A stretch of DNA of 64,000 nt, taken from Macrobrachium rosenbergii (taxonomy: Eukaryota; Arthropoda; Malacostraca; Decapoda; Palaemonidae). The DNA lies in the NCBI RefSeq assembly GCF_040412425.1, contig NC_089777.1, positions 30,641,537 through 30,705,536 of the forward strand, written 5' to 3'. The position numbers and the translations under genes were made by a program. Every line of letters starts with the position of its first letter. Position 1 is the stretch's first letter. This document shows, in pieces, positions 1 through 10,399 of this stretch. Under the pieces are notes generated by a model that did no database searches, was not told the origin of the DNA, and saw only the letters and a list, made by a program, of their open reading frames with translations.

Positions 1-889
1 AGGCCTGACATCGCTTAGATCCCGGTAGTGGATGTGTGCTCGAGACGTGTGAAGTCTCTGTTATGTTTTTAGAAGATGTTGGAGTGGCTTTGTTTCTGTG
101 GAGGCAACTAAAAAATTTAATACGTCAGAATCATGTCCAGGTAATCATTCGTGAACTTTTTGTCTTTTTATTTTTTCTTTTAAATTAACGTAACTTTGAA
201 GGCTTTTGTTTCGGTCACGAAAAGTTTAGTTAACCTTTTTTTTATTTAGCTTGTTTCTTTGTATTGTTGGTACAGTGTCGTCGGCTCTGAAATCACCATA
301 AAAGACAGCTCTTAATCTCTCTCTACGCTGGAGGGCTGGAATTTTAGTCTCTCAGGGATCCCACCGAAAGTGCCTGGTTGGCCGTGGTCCAGGTCCTCAT
401 ACTCGTGGAGTACTGAGTCCAGAGCCGTATATAGGGGGCAGAACTCCCAGCAGGTGGATTGGCTTATACCTGGGCCATTGCAAACGTATTGGTGGATGAG
501 CCAGTTTGTGTGGTGGTCTGATGTATGCAAGCTTGGTATCTTGGGGTCTCTTCACGTGCTTAAGCGGCTATTACACGGGCGAATTTTCACGCAGCACGGC
601 TCCGTTCGCTCCAGAGCCGTATATAGAGAGAGTTTGGCCAACCTTTTGACAGGGCGCCATCTTGCTCCTGTCCTGTTCAGTTTTTGTGCGGTGAATGTTT
701 ATCTTCCTTTAACTAGACTTTTCAGTGATCCTGAGTTTTATAATAAACATTCAATATAGAGTTCATAGTATTTTTACCCCTTTCTGAGTAATTTTTATTC
801 CATTGATTGTTCCACGAGTGGTCAAGCACATAAGGCTATGTCCTGTGAGGTTCTGATTGCTTACGAGTGGTAAGAACCTGTATAATTAT
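1..889. other. Unassigned flank with a short direct repeat and a poly(A)-signal-like site
   Basis: No recognisable gene. A 16-bp exact repeat, ccagagccgtatatag, occurs at 419-434 and 611-626, 192 bp apart. An AATAAA hexamer lies at 742-747. A plus-strand open frame of 129 codons (370-759) spans both repeat copies and runs past the AATAAA, so it is probably fortuitous. The segment is somewhat richer in GC than what follows, and could be part of an unrecognised dispersed repeat or an exon remnant. Confidence 0.3.
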
Positions 890-1219
890 CTATGATGTGA
901 AGGGCAGCGCGGGAGCTTCGGGGGGAAAACACAATTAACTGGATGTTTCTTGACGTTGCCATAGTTTCTCTCTCTCTCTCTCTCTCCATTGCTAAAACAT
1001 ACTATACAAATATAGTATAGCTCAATCTCTAAAAAAAAAATAATGAAATGAGTAGCTCTACTGATAGGCCCAGGCTTACACAACAGCAACTCACTCTCTC
1101 TCTCTCTCTCTCTCCATTGCTAAAAGCTTTACAAATATAGTATCGTTCAATCTAAAAGAAAAAAAATAATGAAATGAGTAGCTCTACAGTACATATAGGC
1201 CTAGGCTTACACAACAGCA

Positions 1220-1293
<74 letters not shown>

Positions 1294-1692
1294 AACAAAG
1301 CATTCGTTCCTTTTCGTTGGACATTGCTCAAATTTAAATCTTGATTTCATTATGGAAGATCGCGTTTCCAATTATGCAAGCATTCCGTTCAATGTGGTGT
1401 CATAAATTCATTTGTGTAAAGTTGCCCGGTGAGTTATGTCGAAAAATTTTTATTTTGTTCAGGACTGTCGCTGCAAATTACAACTTGAACGAATACTGTG
1501 AAACTTACTACTGCATTTAAGTATCAATGATTTCAGAATCGTAGAACATGATTGAAAGTTATGGGTCAAGCAAAAAACAAACACAATAAGACGGAAGCTC
1601 CTCCCCTTTCTAAAGTTGCCAGGTGTCGCATTATTGATCAACATATGTCCGAAGATTTAAAAAAACTGTATCCTCACTTTCCTTGCCGAGTG
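890..1692 (+). mobile_element. Element A: truncated copy of the TA-flanked terminal-inverted-repeat element
   Basis: From about 890 this copy matches element B from about 2168 onward, including the three TC arrays, the two ~107-bp units between them and the right terminal inverted repeat ending cttgccgagtg at 1692. The first ~475 bp of the element are missing. It is in the same orientation as element B and directly abuts it, sharing the TA at 1693-1694. No transposase frame is visible. A 61-codon minus-strand frame near 1459-1644 recurs in the other two copies, but only because the copies are similar. Confidence 0.85.
968..1288. repeat. TC arrays separated by ~107-bp units, inside element A
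   Basis: TC runs at about 968-987, 1092-1114 and 1221-1288 flank two units that begin ccattgctaaa and end acacaacagca. The first unit contains a small hairpin, atactata with a four-base loop and tatagtat; in the second this motif is shortened. The same arrangement is in elements B and C. Confidence 0.9.
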
Positions 1693-1694
1693 TA
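1693..1694. other. Shared TA dinucleotide at the A/B junction
   Basis: Element A ends cttgccgagtg and element B begins cactcggcaag with only TA between them, giving a perfect 24-bp palindrome at 1682-1705. A TA also sits at every other complete end (3035-3036, 3199-3200, 4532-4533). This fits the TA target-site duplication of Tc1/mariner-type insertion. Confidence 0.75.
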
Positions 1695-2241
1695 CACTCG
1701 GCAAGAAAAGTGAAGATACAGTTTTCTTTAGATTTCGTTCATCGAATTTTAATTTTTTTCTTACAGAAAACACACAATCTCGGTAAATTTACTTTAGAAT
1801 ATGAAAATACAATTCAAATTATATCATATCTGTTAAATCTGCAAAACAAAAACGTTCAGATACTTAAAAACAGCATGCATGTCCGAAGTAATCAGAATTT
1901 CTCAGATGACTTCGTTCATAGAGATCTAAAAGATAGTGTTTGGATATCTCGGTGTAGTACTGTTTATCAGAACGGCAATATTTACTCGTTTTCCGTTATG
2001 AACAGGCTTATTATTGCATCATCATACGAGGTAATGATAATTTCTTTAATTTTTACAGATTCACATTTGTATTTCATGGTGTTAAAGGTCAGCTGGAATT
2101 AATGGCAGTAAATGTTGTGACAGCTAGGGCAGGTTGACCCAATCTATTTAAATCCGCAAGAGCGTTCTCTATGATGTGCGGAATACCGCGATAACTTCGG
2201 CGGGAAAACACAAGTAACTGGATGTTTCTTAACGTTGCCAT

Positions 2242-2295
<54 letters not shown>

Positions 2296-2395
2296 GCTAA
2301 AACATACTATACAAATATAGTATCGCTCAATCTCTAAAAGAAAAAAAATAATGAAATGAGTAGTTCCACATGTAGGCTTAGGCTTACACAACAGC

Positions 2396-2464
<69 letters not shown>

Positions 2465-2567
2465 CATTGCTAAAACATACTATACAAATATAGTATCGCT
2501 CATTCTCTAAAAGAAAAGAAAAATGAAATGAGTAGCTCTACATATAGGCCTAGGCTTACACAACATT

Positions 2568-2616
<49 letters not shown>

Positions 2617-3034
2617 ACACTGCATTCGTTCCTTTATTGTTCCCCAAGTTTTTCGATGGACATAGCTCTAATTTAACTCTTGATTTCATTATGGAAGATC
2701 GCGTTATCGATTATGCAAGCATTCCGTTCATTGTGGTGTCATAAATTCATATGTGCAAGGTTACTTCGTAGGTTATGTGGAAAAATTTTTATTTTGCTCA
2801 GAACTGTCGCTGCAAATTACAACTTGAACGAATACTGTAAAGCTTACTACTGCATTTAAGTATCAATGATTCCAGAACCGTAGAATATGATTGAAATTTA
2901 TAGGAGGTTAAGCAAGAAACAAACACAATAAGACTGAAGCTCCTCCCCTTTCTAAAGTTGCCAGATGCCTCATTATTTAGCAATATATGTCCGAAGATTT
3001 AAAAAAACTGTATCCTCACTTTTCTTGCCGAGTG
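1695..3034 (+). mobile_element. Element B: full-length non-autonomous TA-flanked element (1340 bp)
   Basis: It is bounded by inverted repeats of about 45 bp. The left end is cactcggcaagaaaagtg and the right end is its reverse complement with few differences, with TA on both sides. The interior holds an AT-rich left third with no coding similarity I recognise, then three TC arrays (2247-2291, 2398-2462, 2571-2613) around two ~107-bp units, then a conserved right third. The longest frame, about 139 codons at 1683-2102, starts inside the terminal repeat and looks unlike a transposase. Assignment to Tc1/mariner rests only on the TA target and end structure; the superfamily is not proven. Confidence 0.85.
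2247..2613. repeat. TC arrays separated by ~107-bp units, inside element B
   Basis: TC runs at about 2247-2291, 2398-2462 and 2571-2613 alternate with two copies of the ccattgctaaaacatac...acaacag unit. The array lengths differ from those in A and C, so the simple repeats have changed length independently since the copies separated. Confidence 0.9.
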
Positions 3035-3036
3035 TA

Positions 3037-3198
3037 CAAGACCCTATCAAAAGCTGAGGTATTCACCAAGGCATCTAAGTCGAACCTGGACAGTGTTCTC
3101 TTACGTTTCCTGGGCATTTTATCACACTAAAAAAAAATAATAATAATAATAAATCAATAATACTATATATGAAATAATGTAAGTCATGTTTCACTATG
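3037..3198. other. Spacer between inverted elements B and C
   Basis: Unique-looking sequence of about 160 bp with an A-rich (AAT)n stretch near 3127-3155. The bases after the right end of B (tacaagaccctat) and after the right end of C (tacaagatctaat) resemble each other, suggesting similar target sequences or co-duplicated flanks. Confidence 0.6.
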
Positions 3199-3200
3199 TA

Positions 3201-3554
3201 CACTCGGCAAGGAAAGTGAGGATACAGTTTTTTTAATCTTCGGACATATATTGCTATTTAATGCGACATCTGGCAACTTTAGAAGGGGGAGGAGCTTCAG
3301 TCTTAATGTGTTTGCTTTTTGCTTGACCTCCTATAACTTTCAAGCATATTCTTCGGTTCTGAAATCATTGATACTTAAATGCAATAGTAAGCTTTACAGT
3401 ATTCGTTCAAGTTGTAATTTGCAGCGACAGTTCTGAGCAATATAAACATTTTTCGACATAACCTACCAACTAACCTTACACAAATGAATTTATAACACCA
3501 CAATGAACGGAATGCTTGCGTAATCGGGAACAATAAAGGAACGAATGCAATTTT

Positions 3555-3642
<88 letters not shown>

Positions 3643-3743
3643 GCTGTTGTGTAAGCCTAGGCCTATATGTAGAGCTGCTCATTTCATTATTTTTTTTTTA
3701 TTTAGAGATTGAGCGATACTATACTTGTATAGTATGTTTTAGC

Positions 3744-3820
<77 letters not shown>

Positions 3821-3924
3821 GCTGTTGTGTAAGCCTATGCCTTATATGTAGAGCTACTCATTTCATTATTATTTTTTTCTTTTAGAGAGTGAGCGATACT
3901 ATATTTGTATGGTATGTTTTAGCA

Positions 3925-4000
<76 letters not shown>

Positions 4001-4531
4001 TATGGCAACGTCAATAAACATCCAGTTACTTGTGTTTTCCCGATACTCCGCACATCAAAGAGAACGCTCTTGCGGATTTAAATACATTTGGTCAACCTGC
4101 CCTAGCTGTCACATCATTTACTGCCATTAATTCCAGCTGACCTTTAACACCGTGAAATATAAATATGAATGTGTAAAAATTAAATATCATCATTAACTCG
4201 TATGATGATGCAATAATAAGCCTGTTCATGACAGAAAACGAGTAAATATTGCCGTTCTGAAAACAGTACTACACCGAGATATCCATACACTATCTTTTAG
4301 ATCTCTATGAAAGAAGTCATCTGAGAAATTCTGATTACTTCGGACATCCATGGTGGTTTTAAGTATCTGAACCTTTTTGTTTTGCAGATTTAATATATAT
4401 GATATAATTTGCATTGTATTTTCATATTCTAGAGTAAATTTAACAAGATTATGTGTTTTCTGTAAGAAAAAAATTAAAATTCGATGAACGAAATCTAATG
4501 AAAACTGTATCCTTACTTTTCTTGCCGAGTG
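3201..4531 (-). mobile_element. Element C: full-length inverted copy of element B (1331 bp)
   Basis: Left end cactcggcaaggaaagtg and right end cttttcttgccgagtg, with TA on each side. The order of parts is the reverse complement of element B throughout. GA arrays lie at about 3561-3640, 3749-3818 and 3930-3997 around two ~107-bp units. With B it forms a palindrome of 1.3-kb arms around a 160-bp spacer. No transposase is recognisable. Confidence 0.85.
3561..3997. repeat. GA arrays separated by ~107-bp units, inside element C
   Basis: GA runs at 3561-3640, 3749-3818 and 3930-3997 are the complements of the TC arrays of B. The RERERE and SLSLSL frames over them are not genes. Confidence 0.9.
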
Positions 4532-4612
4532 TACAAGATCTAATAAGGCTATTACACTTTCAAAACACAGTCATTATGTTTTTTTTTCTTTATTATTTCC
4601 TTTTTCACTCTG

Positions 4613-4613
4613 A

Positions 4614-4681
<68 letters not shown>
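4613..4681. repeat. (TGTC)n-(TC)n compound microsatellite
   Basis: About five TGTC units pass directly into a TC run of about 48 bp. This is one of only four long TC-on-plus arrays outside the element cluster. Confidence 0.95.
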
Positions 4682-4682
<1 letters not shown>

Positions 4683-4798
4683 AGCTAGCTGCGATCTACA
4701 ACAGTTGACTAACAACTGCCTGGACTTTGGAGAACGAACCCATTAGTTCCTCCTCATCCAGTATGAGAGAAAAAGAGTTATTCTAACTTTTAAAACAC

Positions 4799-4806
4799 TG
4801 ACGTCA
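4799..4806. promoter_or_regulatory. CRE-like site TGACGTCA (first)
   Basis: A perfect palindromic cAMP-response element core, TGACGTCA, followed by CAACAG. It is the first of two, 90 bp apart, upstream of CCAAT and TATA motifs. Whether it binds anything is unknown. Confidence 0.4.
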
Positions 4807-4888
4807 CAACAGCACTGGTCATCAGTGCATAAACATACACACACACACACACACACACACAGATATTTTCTAGATTTTAAACATACAA

Positions 4889-4896
4889 TGACGTCA
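4889..4896. promoter_or_regulatory. CRE-like site TGACGTCA (second)
   Basis: An exact second TGACGTCA, in the duplicated unit. It has kept its full eight-base core although surrounding bases differ from the first copy. Confidence 0.4.
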
Positions 4897-4915
4897 CAAC
4901 AGTATTGGTCATCGC

Positions 4916-4984
<69 letters not shown>

Positions 4985-5059
4985 AAAACAGGCACGCTCC
5001 ACGGCACAGGCTCTCTGTCTCTGCGCTCCTCACCTGTTGACATTTGGGCCGCTTTTCCC

Positions 5060-5270
5060 TTTTATATTGGCCCTATCCGGCGGTCCAATCAGAAAGCGGG
5101 AGCCAATTAAATTCCATTGTGCAAATCACAGCGCAAAGGTGCTCGGCCATGCATGGTATCAAGTGCTTTAACTGTATACCAAATCTTCATGCATAAACAT
5201 TTAGAATTTGAAAACAGCATTTGAATATAAATCAGCGTCCGGGGCATATATAGCTGTCCGCCTCCTCACT
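5060..5270 (+). promoter_or_regulatory. Candidate promoter: CCAAT boxes and TATA-like motifs
   Basis: An inverted CCAAT (attgg, 5066-5070) and forward CCAAT boxes at 5095-5099 and 5103-5107 cluster near gtgcaaat, an octamer-like motif (5119-5126). Downstream are TATAAAT at 5226-5232 and TATATA at 5247-5252. No good arthropod initiator (TCAGT) sits 30 bp from either. The cluster is suggestive but the start site is not defined, and no gene downstream is recognised. Confidence 0.3.
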
Positions 5271-5557
5271 CCCTCCACCCCCACCCCCGGGGGCCCCTGC
5301 CTAGGGCCAAAACGAGTCTGCATACTTTTCCGGCCAGTAAGCATCAGCGGAAAGGGAAAGGCAACTCCATTCGGATCAAAAGGGGTTTCTGATGCTACAG
5401 TCAGGCCGAAAGCCAAGCCGACTCCCGCACAGAAACTCTGGCCCACTGTAATACCAAATGGCCTTCCTCCCAAGATTTCTGCAAGATTATTTCTAAAGTT
5501 ACTAAGAGAAGTGCCACGGAGAAATAAAATGTTCCTAAAAATGTAACTGGCTGACAA
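5204..5557. other. GC-rich segment open on both strands, possible unidentified exon
   Basis: The minus strand is open for 118 codons (5557-5204) and the plus strand for 112 codons (5208-5546). The minus reading contains the protein-like run FGITVGQSFCAGVGLAFGLT and has a plausible acceptor, cttgcag, just upstream near 5485. The plus reading is Lys/Pro-rich. I cannot identify either. It could be an exon, a decayed exon or a GC-rich repeat; nothing visible fixes the coding strand. Confidence 0.3.
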
Positions 5558-5559
5558 AT

Positions 5560-8170
5560 TAAAAACTTCGAGGAAAGAAATATCAATTTTTTTGTCATAA
5601 TCACAGGATGTAATAAAAAATAACTTTCCAGTAAATGATATTACAAAAGGTGTCTTGTATGCGGAGCGTTAAAACAGGGATGATAAGAAATTAATGACGC
5701 AAAAAAATATTAATAATACATAAATACTGAAGTACTGGCCTAAAGTAACAGAGGTGCCCAATTAACATTTCCCCCCACTAAGCGTGTAGGCTTATGACCA
5801 TGTGTTGCCACCACTCACGCTCGTTTTACATGTTACCACTAATCTCCTATGACATGACACAGAATATTCTAAACATTTTGACTAAAGTAACATATTAAAC
5901 AAGAAATATTTTGAAAGGGCAATGAAATACGGTCTCTGCAAATGTACCAAGGCTGATCATAAAGAAAGACTCAGTCTCAAAATCCTTAATGTTATGAAAC
6001 GCCTTTAAAAATCAAGTCAAAATATTAAGAAAAGCAATCTTAAAAAATATATTTCTAGATTTATTCAATTAAACATTGTAACACTGACTTGCACATCCCT
6101 CCCGGCCACCCCGCAATCCCCACCCCCGAAAAAAAGTAAAATCAGAAGTGAATAATTCTTTGGCACAGTAGTCAATGGTCTCCACCATAAATCCCATCCC
6201 TTAACAACCCATACCAAACCCTACCCTACCAGCCCCCATAAAATTAGGTCGACAAATAATGGCACTAAAATTCAGGCCAACCATATGAGATATAAAGTAA
6301 AGCTATTGCAGTGCCAGTTTTAATTTCTTGGAACTGTCTTACTGACAACTCTGTACAGTAAGACTCCCACAATTTAACATTACAGTACTCAGAACTACTC
6401 AGAACTGGCTGATACACGAGGATGCGAAAGAATTCCGTAAATATTTTCAAAAATAGCCAACCAACTGAACGAACTTGAATCCCCATAAACTCAAGGGTGC
6501 TTTGCGCTAGGTTTGGCTGAAATTGATTCACGGGTTCTGGAGAAGTCTAAAATGTGAGAAGTTTATCGATAAGCTTTGAACAAAACAGCTCACCTGAGCT
6601 GATAGGTCAGGTGAGCAGAGGAAGCTCATGATTCCATGTACATGGTTCGCCTCTGTACTGTTCGTCCGTCACTGGGGGAATCTTTAAAATCAATCAGGGA
6701 CTGCCGCCTTTATACTGCTATCGTTATAGTAAGCAAGTCGACTTAATCAATTTCTACACACCAGTCACTTCAACTCTATCTAGAATTACACATACACTCT
6801 TACCCACAATACACGAACATTTCACGTCTCTCGAGGAAAAAAAAAAATGATTACACCTCGTTCCTCATACAATACCTTAAGTGAAGACACTTTCTAACGC
6901 CACCAAAGTCTACCTTTTTAATCCTGAGGACAACATAAGACTTCCAGAAAACAATGGGTGTATAAAATCCTAACTGGATGCTATCTCTTCTATTCACAGT
7001 AGACGTTGATAGATTTCCACTCCAACCAAAGTAATGTCCAACGCCATTGGTGCTGGATCCCCAGGGAATTATGAGAGGAGCAACTCTTTGGTTTTTTTTC
7101 TTTTTTCTCTGGCAACACTTGCATTAAGTAGCTAACTCCGTAGCGAGGTTTTGCCGTCCGTACTCCTCACATGGTGAACTTTAAGCATTAACGCAAGTTG
7201 TGTACAGCAACCCTTCGGCCACTGGGTGCACCCACTTTTTGGCTTTTTACATTACTTCCATTCCATTTCCTAGCTGTCCAACCACTCCAATTTCCTTTTT
7301 CCACTGTCATAATCGCTGGAAGTCTGAAGGAGCCCCAGTGCTTGGCTTTATAGTCGAATTTTCATATATCAATGAAGTAGCCAATACTGTTGGCCAAAAT
7401 TGAAGTTGTGCATGTCCATGTATAAGTGATGTTACTTCTAAAGCCATTGGCAACTTTTGTAGAATATGGACTAATTACTATCAATTTTTTTCTTCTAAAT
7501 CTTAGTTTTAAATTCTCGATGTCAGAAAGAGTGCTCGAAAACACCCACAACAAAGATCCCAGACACTACGTTTCTTGGTCGTTATAAGGATAACAAGCCT
7601 TCCCCTTCTTTTATTTTCCAACTTGAACTTTTATCACAATTCGACCAATTCCAAAGGCCCGACAGTCTCCAATCATCGTTATTATTCCAGGCTCTTGAAG
7701 CAACTGCTATCACCTCGAATTCCTCCGACGGACGACCAAAACCAAACAATAAAGATAAAAAATGGCGTCGAATAGCATCAGAAATTGTCGTAGTTTTTCT
7801 ATTACAGCTGACCTCACACCTCTACACCTCATAATCAAACTGACAATCTCGGCGATAGTAGTCTTCATATAAACACACAAACACATGATATATACGTGCG
7901 CATGTGTGTGTGCGTGAGCGAACGCGTGTATAAAAAAGCATGAGTGTGACCGTAAATAATCCGGCTTTGACTTCTTCCCAGGCCCAAATCCACCATTGGT
8001 GCGTCTGTAGTTAATGACATATCGACCTACACGAGTAAACATCAGCCTTATATATCTCCCAACATCGCCAACTGTTAAGAAGTTATGGTCCGGGCATGAT
8101 AAGGTTTCTCATTCTACTGCCTTACGAAAGGGCCTTGGAATTTATACCTGTCTATGTCATCCTCTTCTTC
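5560..8170. other. Non-repetitive AT-rich stretch, no gene seen
   Basis: Frames are short and give no recognisable motif. A C-rich patch with caccccc runs lies near 6090-6240. Nothing else stands out on either strand. Confidence 0.5.
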
Positions 8171-8173
8171 CTT

Positions 8174-8175
<2 letters not shown>

Positions 8176-8224
<49 letters not shown>
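8176..8224. repeat. (GA)n microsatellite
   Basis: About 49 bp of uninterrupted GA. The reading frames over it are artefacts. Confidence 0.97.
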
Positions 8225-8227
<3 letters not shown>

Positions 8228-8440
8228 GATAAAAACGAGGGTACACAACAAATTCCCTGTGGGTAAAAAATCAATGTTTACATCAAATAATTTGTATGAC
8301 AAAACTATGAGAAATTCCATGGCAGTGTGCAACTAAAAAAGTACATCAAATGTATATCCACAAATTACCGAAATATCGAGATGGCAAGTCCCCACTTACT
8401 AAAATTACAGTAATTAATGAGTACTTATATAGTATCGGGG

Positions 8441-8550
<110 letters not shown>

Positions 8551-8623
8551 TTTATATGAATATATGTAAAAATGTGTGCGCATTATGTACATATAACAAA
8601 AATATACGTACCTCCATAACTAT

Positions 8624-8625
<2 letters not shown>

Positions 8626-8687
<62 letters not shown>
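8626..8687. repeat. (GA)n microsatellite
   Basis: About 62 bp of uninterrupted GA. Confidence 0.97.
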
Positions 8688-8689
<2 letters not shown>

Positions 8690-9060
8690 ACCTTAATGTA
8701 CCTGACGTTCCTACCCCTCGGATAGCAAATGGCAATTCCGTATTCAAATGAAAGCGGATAAAAATCTCGTCCGAGTGATTAACAGTCCTCGAGACAGATA
8801 TCAACATTACCGAACGGCTTAATGAGCGACATCATATTGGGCCACGGGTCATATTCGGTTGTTATTTTCGGGGGAATCAAGACATCTCCACGGGTCACAC
8901 CCTTCCTTCGCTGGTCTCCTCCGAGGCTTGAGAGGAGAGGGGAAGAGACGTGCGAGCCAGTTTCACTCAATTCGTGAATGAGACCTCGCTCTGCTATTGT
9001 CTTTGTAAAAGGGAGTAGCCACTCTGTCATTTTATAACGGTATCGTCAAGCAGTTCATTG
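8688..9060. other. GC-richer unique block
   Basis: Higher GC and fewer runs than the flanks, with a short direct repeat ccacgggtca at about 8840 and 8890. No frame I recognise. It could be a conserved non-coding block, but no comparison is possible here. Confidence 0.25.
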
Positions 9061-9429
9061 TTGATAACCACTTCAAAGAGACATTGTAATGCAGCATTAC
9101 TGCCATACAGTATTCACGCTAATTAACTAATCTATAATGATTATCTTCATAAAACATTATCATCGTGCAATATCACGATAGGTAACCACTTTCTAATTAC
9201 GTTTCATTATAATGCATCATTATAGCACACTATCAGCGTAGACAAATACTCGTCTTCTAAATAGCATCTAACAATAAGATTCATAATAGTAAACTCAATT
9301 ATGTCAAATTGGTAGTTATAAAACAGAATCATTTTAGTATTCTAAACATGGTCGTATCCGCATTAACCCAATTTATAAGGAGCTGCCACTATAACAGTAT
9401 CATCATACACATGTATTACTCATAATTAA

Positions 9430-9805
9430 GGTATAATAAAGTATAATGCGCAATAACGTATGATCATGTATAATAATTTATGTATAATATTGTACGATAA
9501 TGCATAATAATACTCATAATTAATGCAAAATAATGTATACTATTAACCAATTTTAATGAGTTTATAAAGGCAATTCGTCGTTATAAATGTATGTATTATA
9601 TTGTACAATAATGCATAGTAATACTCATAATTAATGTAAAATAATGTATACTACTAACCAATTTTAATTAGTTTATAAAGGCAATTCATTATAAATTTAT
9701 GTATAATATTGTACGATAATGCATAACAATACTCATAATTAATGAAAACTGTGTACTATTAACCAATTCTCATGAGTTTATAAAGGCAATTCGTCATTAT
9801 AAAAC
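9430..9805. repeat. AT-rich tandem array, ~110-bp period, three copies
   Basis: Shared landmarks are tgtac (9491, 9602, 9710), actcataattaatg, taaccaatt and gtttataaaggcaattc. Spacing is about 108-111 bp with small indels. A more decayed relative is visible at 9360-9430. Confidence 0.85.
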
Positions 9806-10090
9806 ATCATTTACATAAAACTGAAACAGCACTTACCCAATATACAATATTAATTGTCACCATGAAATGGTAACGTCACAGAACGCTCTTCATCGTAGTT
9901 CATTTATTACGGGCACTTGTCGGTACGAAATAGCATCATTGCACTATTACTTGTAACTTTACTTCAACAAAAGAACAAAAAACAGAAACATTCATCAAAC
10001 AGCGTTCATTAAAAGAAGCAAGTTTTCATAAAAAAAGTAAGTGACAAGGAGATGTATATTACCCTTATCCTCAACAGCAATGTCAGGACT
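9806..10090. other. Short AT-rich unique stretch
   Basis: No gene or repeat recognised. Confidence 0.4.
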
Positions 10091-10095
10091 AGACA

Positions 10096-10350
10096 CTGCC
10101 CTAAAATGGAAAACTGCATTGTCTGCAACATTTTCGAAACTGAGATATGCCACCTATTGGGCACGTGAAACACTAATACACAAGTTACTGCAGTTTCAGA
10201 ATAATTCTTCCATGCTTTCCACGAGTATTCAGAGGGTCCCATTTCCAGTATCTGCAAAATCAGTAGTAAGGCAACGGGAAAACTGTATTGTCTACCATTT
10301 TTCTCAGTTTTATATTTTTGCAGATACTGCAGTCTTCCATTTTAGGGCAG
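10096..10350. mobile_element. Decayed foldback (inverted-repeat) element
   Basis: Bases 10096-10128 and 10318-10350 are inverted complements at 30 of 33 positions, starting ctgccctaaaatgg. Weaker pairing continues inward (gaaactgag / ctcagtttt). A third, partial version (cagtatctgcaaaat) lies inside at about 10247. It resembles a degraded foldback MITE; no target duplication was found. Confidence 0.5.
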
Positions 10351-10399
10351 AATAGAACACAAACTTTTATTTTCAAAGCTGCACTGGAACACTCTGTGC

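Larger units (their letters stand above)
4783..4981. repeat. Two-unit duplication separated by (AC)n and ending in (GA)n
   Basis: Units at about 4783-4827 and 4870-4915 share a tctaNNttttaaa stretch and acgtcacaacag, with ggtcatc downstream in both. An AC array (4836-4861) lies between them and a GA array (4919-4981) follows the second. Confidence 0.75.

Noticed and set aside
1459..3436. Conserved 61-codon frame present three times
   Set aside because: It recurs because the three element copies are similar. Its sequence does not look like a protein family and starts at different positions.
890..4541. CRISPR-like pattern of repeats and spacers
   Set aside because: The repeated parts are dinucleotide arrays and ~107-bp units inside transposon copies. 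This is animal DNA and there are no cas genes.
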